Source of the DNA: Acidimicrobiales bacterium
GTDB lineage: Bacteria > Actinomycetota > Acidimicrobiia > Acidimicrobiales > Poriferisodalaceae
Direction: 5' to 3'
Assembly: GCA_030743005.1 (NCBI GenBank)
Contig: JASLTG010000011.1
Span: 1 to 64,000, forward strand
Length of the DNA stretch: 64,000 bases
In this document: piece by piece, positions 39,701 through 46,930 of the stretch
Position numbering within the stretch: position 1 is the stretch's first letter
Layout of the letters: every line of letters starts with the position of its first letter
Notes under the pieces: model-generated
What the model saw: only the letters and a program-made list of their open reading frames with translations
The model's database searches: none
What the model was told of the DNA's origin: nothing
Made by a program: the position numbers and the translations under genes

Positions 39701-40505
39701 GCAGGGCCCCGCCCGCTGGCCCACTTTCAACTAAACGGACTGGGAACTGAAGTGCATCGTCGAGTGTGCCGAGACCCCCTCCGGATTGCATCAACAGCAT
39801 TGGGCAATCCATACCCAAGGAACGTCGCCGAGTTTCGAGGTCTGTCAGATATCGGGTGAGTAACGGTTGGATGTACGCATTGGCGCAAGTAGTTGAGAAT
39901 CGCTCGTATTCGCGGATTTCGGGACACACTTCGCTTGAGAGAGACAAGGTCACTTCTGGCCAATGTGATCGCACGATTTCTGCGGCTTGAATCTCGTGGC
40001 TTGAATTGAGGTAGCTGTGGAGGAAGCCGATGGCGATGCTCTCTACGTCGAGCGACTGCAATCGCTTCACTGACCGCAAAACAGCATCGGTGTCCAGGTC
40101 CTGGAGGATGGCGCCGGTTGAAGCGAGACGTCCCGGGATCCCTATACGTAAGTCTCGAGGTACGAGGGGCTCTGGTCGAGTCATCGCGAGGTCATATTGT
40201 TCGAATCGGTTTTCATGCGCCATTTCAATCGAATCGCGCATACCAGCTGTTGTTAAAAGAGCAGTCCGGGCCCCTCTCCGTTCAATGAGAGCATTCGTTG
40301 CGAGGGTCGTTCCGTGGACGAAGACATCAACGTCTTGGGGGGTTAGAGACGCGTCCGCCAAGACTCTTTCAACTCCCTCCAAGACAGCAGTGGCAGGTTC
40401 AACAGCCGTAGTTAAGACCTTTGCTGTGTAGAGGCCTCCGGGTGCTTCGAGTGCTATATCGGTGAATGTTCCGCCGATATCTGCTGCGAGGCGAACGGAA
40501 GTCAT
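36777..40505 (-). CDS. Fused hydantoinase/5-oxoprolinase HyuA-HyuB
   Basis: A 1242-residue fusion of two subunits usually encoded apart. Residues 1 to about 690 are HyuA, an ASKHA-fold ATPase: phosphate motif DIGGTFTDI at about 9-17, VHGTTLATNAL, and SFDMGGTTAK. From about 705 comes HyuB (RDIMWNRLIAVVQEQATTLVRSAFS, TPGHVNSMA, YLTNDPWKGTGH and the C-terminal FPGGGGLGDP). ATP-driven members open cyclic amides (5-oxoproline, hydantoins), and relatives carboxylate ketones. The length resembles eukaryotic 5-oxoprolinase (about 1290). It sits 28 bp after the acyl-CoA dehydrogenase gene and before the CoA-transferase pair. Confidence 0.9.
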   Translation of the reverse strand: MTSVRLAADIGGTFTDIALEAPGGLYTAKVLTTAVEPATAVLEGVERVLADASLTPQDVDVFVHGTTLATNALIERRGARTALLTTAGMRDSIEMAHENRFEQYDLAMTRPEPLVPRDLRIGIPGRLASTGAILQDLDTDAVLRSVKRLQSLDVESIAIGFLHSYLNSSHEIQAAEIVRSHWPEVTLSLSSEVCPEIREYERFSTTCANAYIQPLLTRYLTDLETRRRSLGMDCPMLLMQSGGGLGTLDDALQFPVRLVESGPAGGALLSAELAKSFEINKALSFDMGGTTAKLCIINDAQPRTSREFEVGREYRFLAGSGLPLRLPVIEMVEIGAGGSSVAKLDELGRISVGPHSAGSEPGPACYGRGGADATVTDADVALGRILSEGFSTGDLNFSKEAAVTVINDTIVSTGGFDPDTAAFGICETVDENMASAGRVHAIEQGCDITDGTLIAFGGAAPLHAVRVAEKLGMSEVLIPSGAGVGSAIGFLHAPASHENVRTRYTRLDDLAVDDLSTMLGEMLDEAEEIVRRATNDEDLIKSAKAFMRYEGQGHEITVDLDLDEIFTSPPPDAAHLRKVLEEAFVDEYRRLYGREITGLGVETLSWVATVSSTPAAPKLEGWELPTNTLIDLPTTKTTDPESGAMLDTAVVARADLEGYRIDGPALITEEQTTTFLPQAYCASLTENGHLRIRHREITAGRDGDKTSKGLRTLQRDIMWNRLIAVVQEQATTLVRSAFSTSTREAGDLSAGVFDPQGRMLAQSVTGTPGHVNSMAASVGHFLDEFPIHTMRPGDIYLTNDPWKGTGHLFDVVVVTPVFYKDHPVALFACTSHVVDIGGVGFSSTSREIFHEGLQLPIMRFATEEVFDPNVVRIIESNVRDSVQVMGDIYSLAACNRVGALRLIEMMTEYQLEDLDDLGEYIIETSRTAMLAEIGRLPAGTWNSTMRVDGVDEPLDIVTELRIDTHGVTVKFDGTSLVQPHGINVPMSYTDAYTSFGVRCIIGPNIPNNAGSLQVIKVSAPVGCILNAPRPAAVNIRHVMGQMLPDAVYGCLSQVVPNKVPAEGTSSLWNLLASGNWDDQTGRQFMMMSFNSGGAGARPGQDGLSATAFPSGVKNMPVEINEVVSPLVFWRKEFRPDSGGDGEFRGGLGQVVELGHRGDGEFVFSATFERVTYPARGRHGGGNGLTGNLTLDDGSPVAAKGNTVVPSGRHLIIEFPGGGGLGDPQDREDQARLRDQRLGYVST

Positions 40506-40533
40506 GAGATGAGCCTAGGGGAGAGTGTGGGGT

Positions 40534-41676
40534 TCACATTTCGAGGGAGTCAAGATGGCGCGAAATGACGAGTTTCTGGATTTCGGAGGTCCCCTCGTAT
40601 AGTTGGTAGACCCGGACGTCTCTGTAAATCTTTTCTACAAGGTGGTCCTCAAGGAATCCTGCGCCACCATGGATCTGTATCGCCTTGGAGGCAACCCACT
40701 CGGCCATTTCGGAAGCGAAAAGTTTCGCCATCGATGCGGCCGCTGCGGAATCTTGTCCTGCGTCATGTAAGGCGGCCGCGTGTAGACACATCTGTCTGGC
40801 AACTTCGACCTTGGTCGCCATTTCAGCAAGCAGAAAGGAAATGGTTTGATGCTCAATGATTGGTTTGCCAAAGGTTTCACGAATTTCCGCGTATTCCTTT
40901 GCGAGGCGAAGTGCCTGGCGTGCTCCTCCCACTGCCTGGGCTGCAACTCCAATACGCCCAATCGATAGGTTGTTCAATGCGATGGATAACCCGCGGCCTT
41001 CAGGTCCCAGAAGATCCGATTCGGGTACTTCCATAGCGTCGAACTGAACCTGGCAGAGGTCGTTGGTTCTGTGTCCCAGCTTCTGCTCTTTGCCTATGAC
41101 TTGATAACCAGGATTGGCAGTCGATGTAACGAAGGTGCTGATCCCTGACTTACCGGCTTCAGGGTCGGTGACGGCCACGATCATTGCTATGTCGGAGCTC
41201 TCGCCGCCGGTGATGAATGCTTTGTGTCCGTTGAGGATGAATTGATTTCCATCTCGAACGGCTTTTGTTGTGATGGCCGATGCGTCTGAACCGGTGTGAG
41301 GTTCAGTCAAATGAAAAGATCCCAACCACGTCCCGGAGCAGAGCATCGGCAGAATCCGCTCCTTCTGTTCCGAAGAGCCGTGCGCAGCTATTGCAGGTCC
41401 CAACAGCGAATTACTCCCCGACATCATGTTGCTGATACCGCCGTCTACAGCTGATATCTCTTCCATGGCTAGGGCATATGAAATGAAATCAAGTCCTGAC
41501 CCTCCGTAACGGGGATCAATTGTTATCCCCATCAGCCCAATCGATCCCATCTCTTCGTAGAGAGACTTGGGAGGTCCGCCTTGTATCTCCCATTCCCGCA
41601 CGTTTGGAGCGATTCGCGTGTTAACGAAATCTCGGACTAGTTGCCGGATAGCTTCCTGGTCTTTAGTCAAAATCAC
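40534..41676 (-). CDS. Acyl-CoA dehydrogenase
   Basis: A 380-residue acyl-CoA dehydrogenase with both family signatures: GSFHLTEPHTGSDASAITTKA in the middle domain and QIHGGAGFLEDHLVEKIYRDVRVYQLYEGTSEIQ at the C-terminus. The Glu of YEGTSEIQ is the usual catalytic base for short/medium-chain members. It introduces a 2,3-double bond using FAD and passes electrons to ETF. It is the first gene of the operon with fused HyuAB and two CaiB-type genes, so its substrate may be the CoA ester those enzymes generate. Confidence 0.93.
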   Translation of the reverse strand: MILTKDQEAIRQLVRDFVNTRIAPNVREWEIQGGPPKSLYEEMGSIGLMGITIDPRYGGSGLDFISYALAMEEISAVDGGISNMMSGSNSLLGPAIAAHGSSEQKERILPMLCSGTWLGSFHLTEPHTGSDASAITTKAVRDGNQFILNGHKAFITGGESSDIAMIVAVTDPEAGKSGISTFVTSTANPGYQVIGKEQKLGHRTNDLCQVQFDAMEVPESDLLGPEGRGLSIALNNLSIGRIGVAAQAVGGARQALRLAKEYAEIRETFGKPIIEHQTISFLLAEMATKVEVARQMCLHAAALHDAGQDSAAAASMAKLFASEMAEWVASKAIQIHGGAGFLEDHLVEKIYRDVRVYQLYEGTSEIQKLVISRHLDSLEM

Positions 41677-41733
41677 ACTGTGACGTTAGATCGCTGATAG
41701 CAACCTATGTCGGCGTTCTGTAGCGTTTGATAC

Positions 41734-42213
41734 ATGGCTTCCGGCGATAATCGACCAACACTGCCCAACGGACTAGACGGTCAGGGTCTTCGTATAGGGG
41801 TCGTTAGGGCTGAATGGAACACTTCAATCGTTGATCGACTGGTTGATGGGGCAGTAGGGGGCCTAGACGCTCTCAAAGCTACGGTCGTGGGACCAATCTC
41901 GGTTCCCGGTTGTTTCGAGCTCCCTATGGCTTGCCGAATACTCGCGAGATCAGGAGATGTTGATGCGATCGTCGCCACAGGGGTCGTAATTAGAGGTGAG
42001 ACAACCCACTACGAAATTGTTTCAGAGGGCGCAGCGTCAGGTATCCAAGCAGTCCAACTCGAAACAGGTATCCCAATAGCGTTTGGAGTACTTACTGTCG
42101 AAACTGTTGAACAGGCTTTAGAACGATCCCAAGGGGAAGGGCAACACAACGTCGGTGAGGAGGCTGCTGCGGTTGCAGTAGAGATGGCTCGTTTGGTGGA
42201 ACAGTACGACTGA
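41734..42213 (+). CDS. ribH: 6,7-dimethyl-8-ribityllumazine synthase
   Basis: A 159-residue protein of normal lumazine synthase length. It contains RIGVVRAEWN (substrate-stacking Trp), VPGCFELPMACR and the catalytic His in RGETTHYEIVSEGAASGI, followed by IPIAFGVLTVETVEQA. It makes the penultimate riboflavin precursor and assembles as pentamers or 60-mers. No other rib gene is adjacent, so it is either a scattered pathway gene or a second copy. It is divergent from the acyl-CoA dehydrogenase with a 57-bp gap. Confidence 0.93.
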   Translation: MASGDNRPTLPNGLDGQGLRIGVVRAEWNTSIVDRLVDGAVGGLDALKATVVGPISVPGCFELPMACRILARSGDVDAIVATGVVIRGETTHYEIVSEGAASGIQAVQLETGIPIAFGVLTVETVEQALERSQGEGQHNVGEEAAAVAVEMARLVEQYD

Positions 42214-42225
42214 CTCCTGTGTATT

Positions 42226-42247
42226 GCCGGCGGTAGCGGCTTTTGTT
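42226..42247 (+). terminator. Weak terminator candidate after ribH
   Basis: GCCG and CGGC form a 4-bp GC stem with a 7-nt loop followed directly by TTTTGTT, 13 nt after the ribH stop. The geometry is right for a rho-independent terminator but the stem is short. Confidence 0.35.
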
Positions 42248-42339
42248 CACCTAAACGGCGGTTACAGGAAGTCATGTTTCCGGTGCTGCTACGGTTCCTT
42301 AAGGACGTTCTAATAAGCGGCCGCTGAAAAGGGGAATCT

Positions 42340-43482
42340 ATGCGGTATTACTCATGTGACTCGCACGTCGTCGAAGCAGCCGAAATTTATGATGGTTTGA
42401 CAGATCGTTTCGGTGACAGAGCACCGTTCATCGAGAAGGATTACCAAGGAAAGCCTGGGACGTGGCTCGTTTTGCCGGGCGGGATGCAGACCTTGCCTGT
42501 GGGACGTCTGGGTATCGCCGGAGCGCGACTAGATGATCCCGCCACGCATGAACGAATTGCAATGGGTTACGACGGTTTCAACCCAGGTGTGATGGATCCG
42601 GTGGCGCGTTTGGATGAACAAATTACCGACGGAATAGTTGGTGAAGTCATGTATCCGAGCCTCAGCATGTTTACGTTCGCTATTCCTGATGCCGAGGTGC
42701 GCGATGCTGCATTCCGGCAACATAACGATTGGGTGCTTGATTATTGTTCGGTGGATCGAAACCGCCTGATTGGGGTTGGATGCCTTCCGCTCCCTGATGT
42801 TGATAGGGCGATAGTGGAGATGGATCGTTCAGCGGAACGCGGTGTTAAGGGTTTCGCGATTCCTGCCCACGTAGATCCTGCGTTGCCGTATAACGATCCG
42901 ACTTTCGACCCGTTTTGGGCGAGGGCTCAGGAGTATGGCGTGCCATTGACGATGCATATCTTCACAGGGCAAACCCTTGATGGGGGACTGCCAACGCATT
43001 GGGGGACTCCCGGCGGCAACTTGAAGGGCTACACCCTCGCGCACACGACAGCGGTTAATACGATGATCGACATCATCTGCGGTGGTGTGGTGGAACGGTT
43101 TCCTCAGTTGAAGTTCGTGATCAGCGAATACGAAACTGGGTGGGTTGCTCACACCTTGCAACGTCTAGACCATGCTGCGTACCGCACACCGTGGGAGCTT
43201 GCCGACGGGTTAACGATGAAGCCATCGGAGTATTTTGATCGGAACTTTTGGGTGACGTTTGAAGACGACGCTGAAGGTATCGCTACACGACACGAAATTG
43301 GGATAAGTAATTTGCTTTGGGGCAACGATTACCCACACCACGACTCAATTTGGCCGAATTCTCGCCCTATCCTTGACGATATTTTGTCAGGCGTTCCTGA
43401 TGACGAGCGCGAAGCCATGGTGTGGGGCAATGTTCTGGACCTGTATGAGATAGATCCAGATTCTTTGCCTTCTGCTACTTAA
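42340..43482 (+). CDS. Amidohydrolase family 2 metal-dependent hydrolase
   Basis: A 380-residue TIM-barrel amidohydrolase (COG2159/ACMSD-like). The N-terminus carries CDSHVVE, in the place of the usual HxH metal motif as is common in this subgroup. A metal-type His follows in LTMHIFTGQ, and the C-terminal Asp in LLWGNDYPHHDSIWPNS. An AAAGGGG site lies 6 bp before the ATG. Members decarboxylate or hydrolyse aromatic and lactone compounds. It may form a unit with the hydrolases that follow; its substrate is not evident. Confidence 0.85.
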   Translation: MRYYSCDSHVVEAAEIYDGLTDRFGDRAPFIEKDYQGKPGTWLVLPGGMQTLPVGRLGIAGARLDDPATHERIAMGYDGFNPGVMDPVARLDEQITDGIVGEVMYPSLSMFTFAIPDAEVRDAAFRQHNDWVLDYCSVDRNRLIGVGCLPLPDVDRAIVEMDRSAERGVKGFAIPAHVDPALPYNDPTFDPFWARAQEYGVPLTMHIFTGQTLDGGLPTHWGTPGGNLKGYTLAHTTAVNTMIDIICGGVVERFPQLKFVISEYETGWVAHTLQRLDHAAYRTPWELADGLTMKPSEYFDRNFWVTFEDDAEGIATRHEIGISNLLWGNDYPHHDSIWPNSRPILDDILSGVPDDEREAMVWGNVLDLYEIDPDSLPSAT

Positions 43483-43484
43483 CG

Positions 43485-44321
43485 TCACTCCATAAGGTGC
43501 GCTAAAACAGCTTGAGCTACTCGTTTGCCGTCTTCCATCGGGCCGAAGTGCGTTAAGCCGTCCATAGTCAGCAATTTTCCATTCCCTAGATGGGACGCTA
43601 TTGGCTCAGCCATGGCAGGTGGCAGTTCGTTGCCGACAGCGACTGCCTTTCCGCGGGCGACCACAACGGGCGCTTTGACCGATTTCAGGGCAGAAAAGTC
43701 GGTCGGTGTTCCTGAGCTGAATATTTCTGCTTCGGTTTCACCCGAACAAGTCAAAGCCACACCCTCATCAGTGGGTCTGCTTCCCAGCTCCGCATAAGCC
43801 TTCACAGCGAGATCCTCGCACTGCGAGAAAGGCGGTTTACTCATCAAGCGGCCGATGAAGTCATCTAACGAAGCAAACTCTGACCTGCGGCGCCGTGCTG
43901 CTAGGACGAGCGGGTGTTCTCCGTCTGGGCGTGCATGCCCTTCGGGGACCATGACCGGTTCAAATAACCAGAGCTTCCGGAATGTTCCGGGGTTCTCAAG
44001 CTCTGTTCGAAGTAAAGTCGCTCCACCGAGTGAGTGACCCACCGCATCGATGCCTCCTTCACCAATTGCGGCAACGGCGTTGAGGACCTCTGCAACTAAT
44101 CGAGGCCTGTCAACATCAAGTGGGGGATTGACCACCCTCGATGCTCCATGTCCTCGGAAGTCAAGACCGAAACACCGTCTTTGGCTCCGCAGAAAGGGGA
44201 CAACTGTGGCCCACATCCCGGCGTTAAGACCGTTCCCGTGAGTGAGTAGGACCGGAGGACCCTCTCCGCCGAAGTCGTGAAGCACGCAATGCTCGCCGTC
44301 GTCGCCATCAAGGATCAACAT
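43485..44321 (-). CDS. Alpha/beta hydrolase with serine nucleophile
   Basis: A 278-residue alpha/beta hydrolase. The oxyanion segment is LLTHGNGLNAGMW, the nucleophile elbow is GHSLGGA (Ser) and the C-terminal His is in MDGLTHFGPMED. The frame runs on to 44534, but that part overlaps the divergent hydrolase gene, and the conserved region begins just after the ATG at 44319-44321. Esterase, lactonase or C-C hydrolase activity is possible. Divergent start to start with the next alpha/beta hydrolase, 27 bp apart. Confidence 0.84.
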   Translation of the reverse strand: MLILDGDDGEHCVLHDFGGEGPPVLLTHGNGLNAGMWATVVPFLRSQRRCFGLDFRGHGASRVVNPPLDVDRPRLVAEVLNAVAAIGEGGIDAVGHSLGGATLLRTELENPGTFRKLWLFEPVMVPEGHARPDGEHPLVLAARRRRSEFASLDDFIGRLMSKPPFSQCEDLAVKAYAELGSRPTDEGVALTCSGETEAEIFSSGTPTDFSALKSVKAPVVVARGKAVAVGNELPPAMAEPIASHLGNGKLLTMDGLTHFGPMEDGKRVAQAVLAHLME

Positions 44322-44348
44322 CACCGTTGAGACTAGCGACGTGCAACA

Positions 44349-45080
44349 ATGATCGGCATGGCAAGCTTTAAATCTGGTGACGTTGATCTTCATTACGACG
44401 AATACGGCGAAGGGTTCCCGGTTCTGCTGATAGCTCCAGGCGGCATGAAATCGGAAGCAACATTTTGGGATTCGACACCGTGGAACCCAATTACCCAGCT
44501 GAGCGACCAGTTTCGCGTAATAGCGATGGACCAACGAAATGCCGGTCGGTCTACCGCGCCAATCAGTTCAACGGATAGTTGGGATACCTATACAAATGAT
44601 CAGCTAGCACTGCTTGACCATCTGGGCATCGACCGTTTCCACGTCGTTGGAATGTGTATTGGCGGGCCCTACGTGATGGGACTGATCCAGCGAGCCCCTG
44701 AACGAGTAGCGGCGGGCGTTTTGTTTCAAACAATCGGACTGAGTGAAAATCGAGAAGCGTTTTTTGGCATGTATGACGGATGGGCAGCAGAGTTACGTCC
44801 AACGCGGCCGGAGGTATCGACAGAAACATGGCAACAATTCAAGATGAACATGTACGGCTCGGACCACGTCTTATTCAACGTGGATGAAACGTTCCTGAAG
44901 ACCGTCACCACGCCCTTATTAGTGTTAGAAGGCAACGACCTCTACCATCCGTCGGAATCTTCGCTGCTAGTCAATGATCTTGCCCAAAATACGACGTTAA
45001 TTCGTGATTGGAAGAGCGGTGAGGCCATGGAAACTGCTGCTCAACAATTTTCAGAATTTCTGGCGGTCCACGGATCTTGA
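44349..45080 (+). CDS. Alpha/beta hydrolase with cysteine at the nucleophile elbow
   Basis: A 243-residue alpha/beta hydrolase. The elbow reads GMCIGG, so Cys103 stands where most members have Ser, as in dienelactone hydrolase. The oxyanion region is LLIAPGGMKSEATFW, and MDQRNAGRS is the strand 4 loop. The acid region is LVLEGNDLYHPSES, with His directly in that loop; no clear third-position His follows near the C-terminus. The substrate is unknown. An ATG at 44358 is an alternative start. It is followed by an SDR and a luciferase-like gene in the same direction. Confidence 0.84.
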   Translation: MIGMASFKSGDVDLHYDEYGEGFPVLLIAPGGMKSEATFWDSTPWNPITQLSDQFRVIAMDQRNAGRSTAPISSTDSWDTYTNDQLALLDHLGIDRFHVVGMCIGGPYVMGLIQRAPERVAAGVLFQTIGLSENREAFFGMYDGWAAELRPTRPEVSTETWQQFKMNMYGSDHVLFNVDETFLKTVTTPLLVLEGNDLYHPSESSLLVNDLAQNTTLIRDWKSGEAMETAAQQFSEFLAVHGS

Positions 45081-45116
45081 TTAACGTGACCGAAACAATT
45101 GACCTTGGAGGATGTG

Positions 45117-45905
45117 ATGGCTGACCTTGCTGGTAAGACGGCAGTGGTGACGGGTGCGAGTCGTGGGATCGGAGAAGCGAGCGCCCGGGCTCTCGATGAG
45201 CTCGGAGCACAAGTAGTTCTGAGTGGTCGAACTGTTTCAGATTTAGAGCGCGTGGCATCTGATCTATCGAACTCACCGGTTGTTATTCCGGCCGATCTTT
45301 CTGAGACAGGGTCAGGCACGAAGCTCGCAGAACTGATTCTCGAGCAGGTCGAAGGCGTCGATATTTTGGTGAACAATGCCGGCATCCCAATGCGCAGAAT
45401 GCCTGAGAAGTTAACCGAGGAAGAAATCGACTTGGTGTTCGCCATCAACGTGCGGTCTCTTCTCACATTGTCGATTGCTCTTGCCTCATCGATGAAGGCA
45501 CGCGGCGGCGGTTCCATTATCAATGTTAGTTCGGTTGCTGGGATTCGCGGTCCCGGTGCTCGGGTTGCGTATGCGGGGACTAAGGGCGCTGTTGACGCGA
45601 TGACACGGGCGCTTGCATCTGATTGGGGGCCAGATGGCATCAGGGTCAATTCGATCGCCCCGGGGCTTATTGCCACAGCCATTTGGGAAGAAAGCCGGAA
45701 TACTGTCCCCGGCTTGATTGAAGATATGGAGGGCCAGATTGCGTTGAAGCGATGGGGGTTCGGTGATGACATCGCCGACGTCGTAGCGTTCTTCGCCTCT
45801 GACAGCTCTAGATATGTCACTGGTGAGACCTTGGTAGTCGACGGAGGCCTAGCGCGTGTCAGTGCTTCAGCACAGCCTCAAGTGTTACCGGAACTAATCG
45901 AGTGA
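45117..45905 (+). CDS. Short-chain dehydrogenase/reductase (SDR)
   Basis: A 262-residue classical SDR. Visible motifs are TGASRGIG (cofactor loop), DILVNNAG, the catalytic Ser in INVSSVAG, the YxxxK pair in VAYAGTKGAV, and the PG motif in NSIAPGLI. The segment after strand 2 (LSGRTVSDLE, with Arg) favours NADP(H). The ATG at 45117 has GGAGG 5 bp upstream and is preferred over the in-frame TTG at 45099. The last 4 bp (GTGA) overlap the luciferase-like gene. The substrate alcohol or ketone is unknown. Confidence 0.92.
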   Translation: MADLAGKTAVVTGASRGIGEASARALDELGAQVVLSGRTVSDLERVASDLSNSPVVIPADLSETGSGTKLAELILEQVEGVDILVNNAGIPMRRMPEKLTEEEIDLVFAINVRSLLTLSIALASSMKARGGGSIINVSSVAGIRGPGARVAYAGTKGAVDAMTRALASDWGPDGIRVNSIAPGLIATAIWEESRNTVPGLIEDMEGQIALKRWGFGDDIADVVAFFASDSSRYVTGETLVVDGGLARVSASAQPQVLPELIE

Positions 45906-46930
45906 CCTCCAACCTTCAGTTCGGGTTGTTCGATCAACTTGAGAATGATGGCAGCACTCCAATTGGGACTCAGTATCAAGAGCACTTGGAGTTAGCTCGC
46001 ATGGCTGATCAGGCAGGGTTTAGTCACTGGTTTAAGTCTGAACACCACCATGTGCCGTTGGACATAGCTCCAAGCATCAACGTGTTTCTTAGCGCTGTGA
46101 TTCAAGAAACATCCAAGATGCGGATTTCATCGCTAGTACACCTTCTTCCGTTTTACGAACCAATGAGGCTTTATGAAGAACTGTGCATGTTGGACCACCT
46201 CAGTGATGGCCGGTTAGATATTGGCTTCGGCAAAGGCATAAGCCCGCCAGAACAAATTCTTTGGGGGGTCCCTCGCGATGAGGCGGCCGCCCGCACCGAA
46301 GAAGCCTTGGATTACATCTTGTCTGCGATGACTCTCGTCGCGAAAGAAGGACTTGGGTGTTTGTTCAACTACGACGGAACATATTGGTCAGCGACAGAAC
46401 AGCCCTTGGAGATTTCGCCGGTTCAACAACCACATCCTCCTTTGTGGCGACCAGGGACCTTGGCGACAGCGGCGCAAATGGGGGTAAGTACGATCATCCC
46501 TGGACCGATGAGTTCGATCTCAGAAAACGTTGAGGCGTACCGTGAACAGCAGAACCCAGACGGAGCAGGTGGCCACACGCCGATTTTGTCGACGTTGCGG
46601 AGGATCGTAGTTGCGCCCACAGAGGCCGAGGCAGTAGCAATCGCAGAACGTGCGTGGGCTACGTTCGATGCGAACCTCACCAAGCTGTTTCGGGAGTACG
46701 ATTTGTGGCCTCCAACGATGGTCCCGAGTTTCTTGGGTGACACCGAAAAGGCCTTCGCAACAGAATCATTGGTAGCAGGAAGCCCTGCTCAAGTAGCTGA
46801 GTATTTCGAACGATTCGAAGAGGAATCAGGTCTTACACATGTCACGTTGTGTCCTGCCTTTGGCAATATCACTACAGATGAAGCACGCACAACCCTGGAC
46901 TTATTGGGAGATGTGGTGATCGTTGCCTAG
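45902..46930 (+). CDS. LLM-class (luciferase-like) flavin-dependent oxidoreductase
   Basis: A 342-residue barrel protein close to bacterial luciferase alpha-type monooxygenases. It shows LARMADQAGFSHWFKSEHHHVPLDIAPS, then SLVHLLPFYEPMRLYEELCMLDHLSDGRLDIGFGKG. The double His region (EHHH) matches the LuxA-like subgroup, which uses FMNH2. It is translationally coupled to the SDR through a GTGA overlap. Its stop codon TAG shares the tetramer CTAG with the stop of the convergent dddP gene. Confidence 0.87.
   Translation: MTSNLQFGLFDQLENDGSTPIGTQYQEHLELARMADQAGFSHWFKSEHHHVPLDIAPSINVFLSAVIQETSKMRISSLVHLLPFYEPMRLYEELCMLDHLSDGRLDIGFGKGISPPEQILWGVPRDEAAARTEEALDYILSAMTLVAKEGLGCLFNYDGTYWSATEQPLEISPVQQPHPPLWRPGTLATAAQMGVSTIIPGPMSSISENVEAYREQQNPDGAGGHTPILSTLRRIVVAPTEAEAVAIAERAWATFDANLTKLFREYDLWPPTMVPSFLGDTEKAFATESLVAGSPAQVAEYFERFEEESGLTHVTLCPAFGNITTDEARTTLDLLGDVVIVA

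Noticed and set aside
44322-44534. N-terminal extension of the serine alpha/beta hydrolase
   Set aside because: It overlaps the divergent hydrolase start; conserved sequence begins after 44321.
45041-45820. 259-codon open frame on the reverse strand
   Set aside because: It mirrors the SDR gene, which has all SDR motifs; the mirrored protein is serine/arginine-rich and matches nothing I know.
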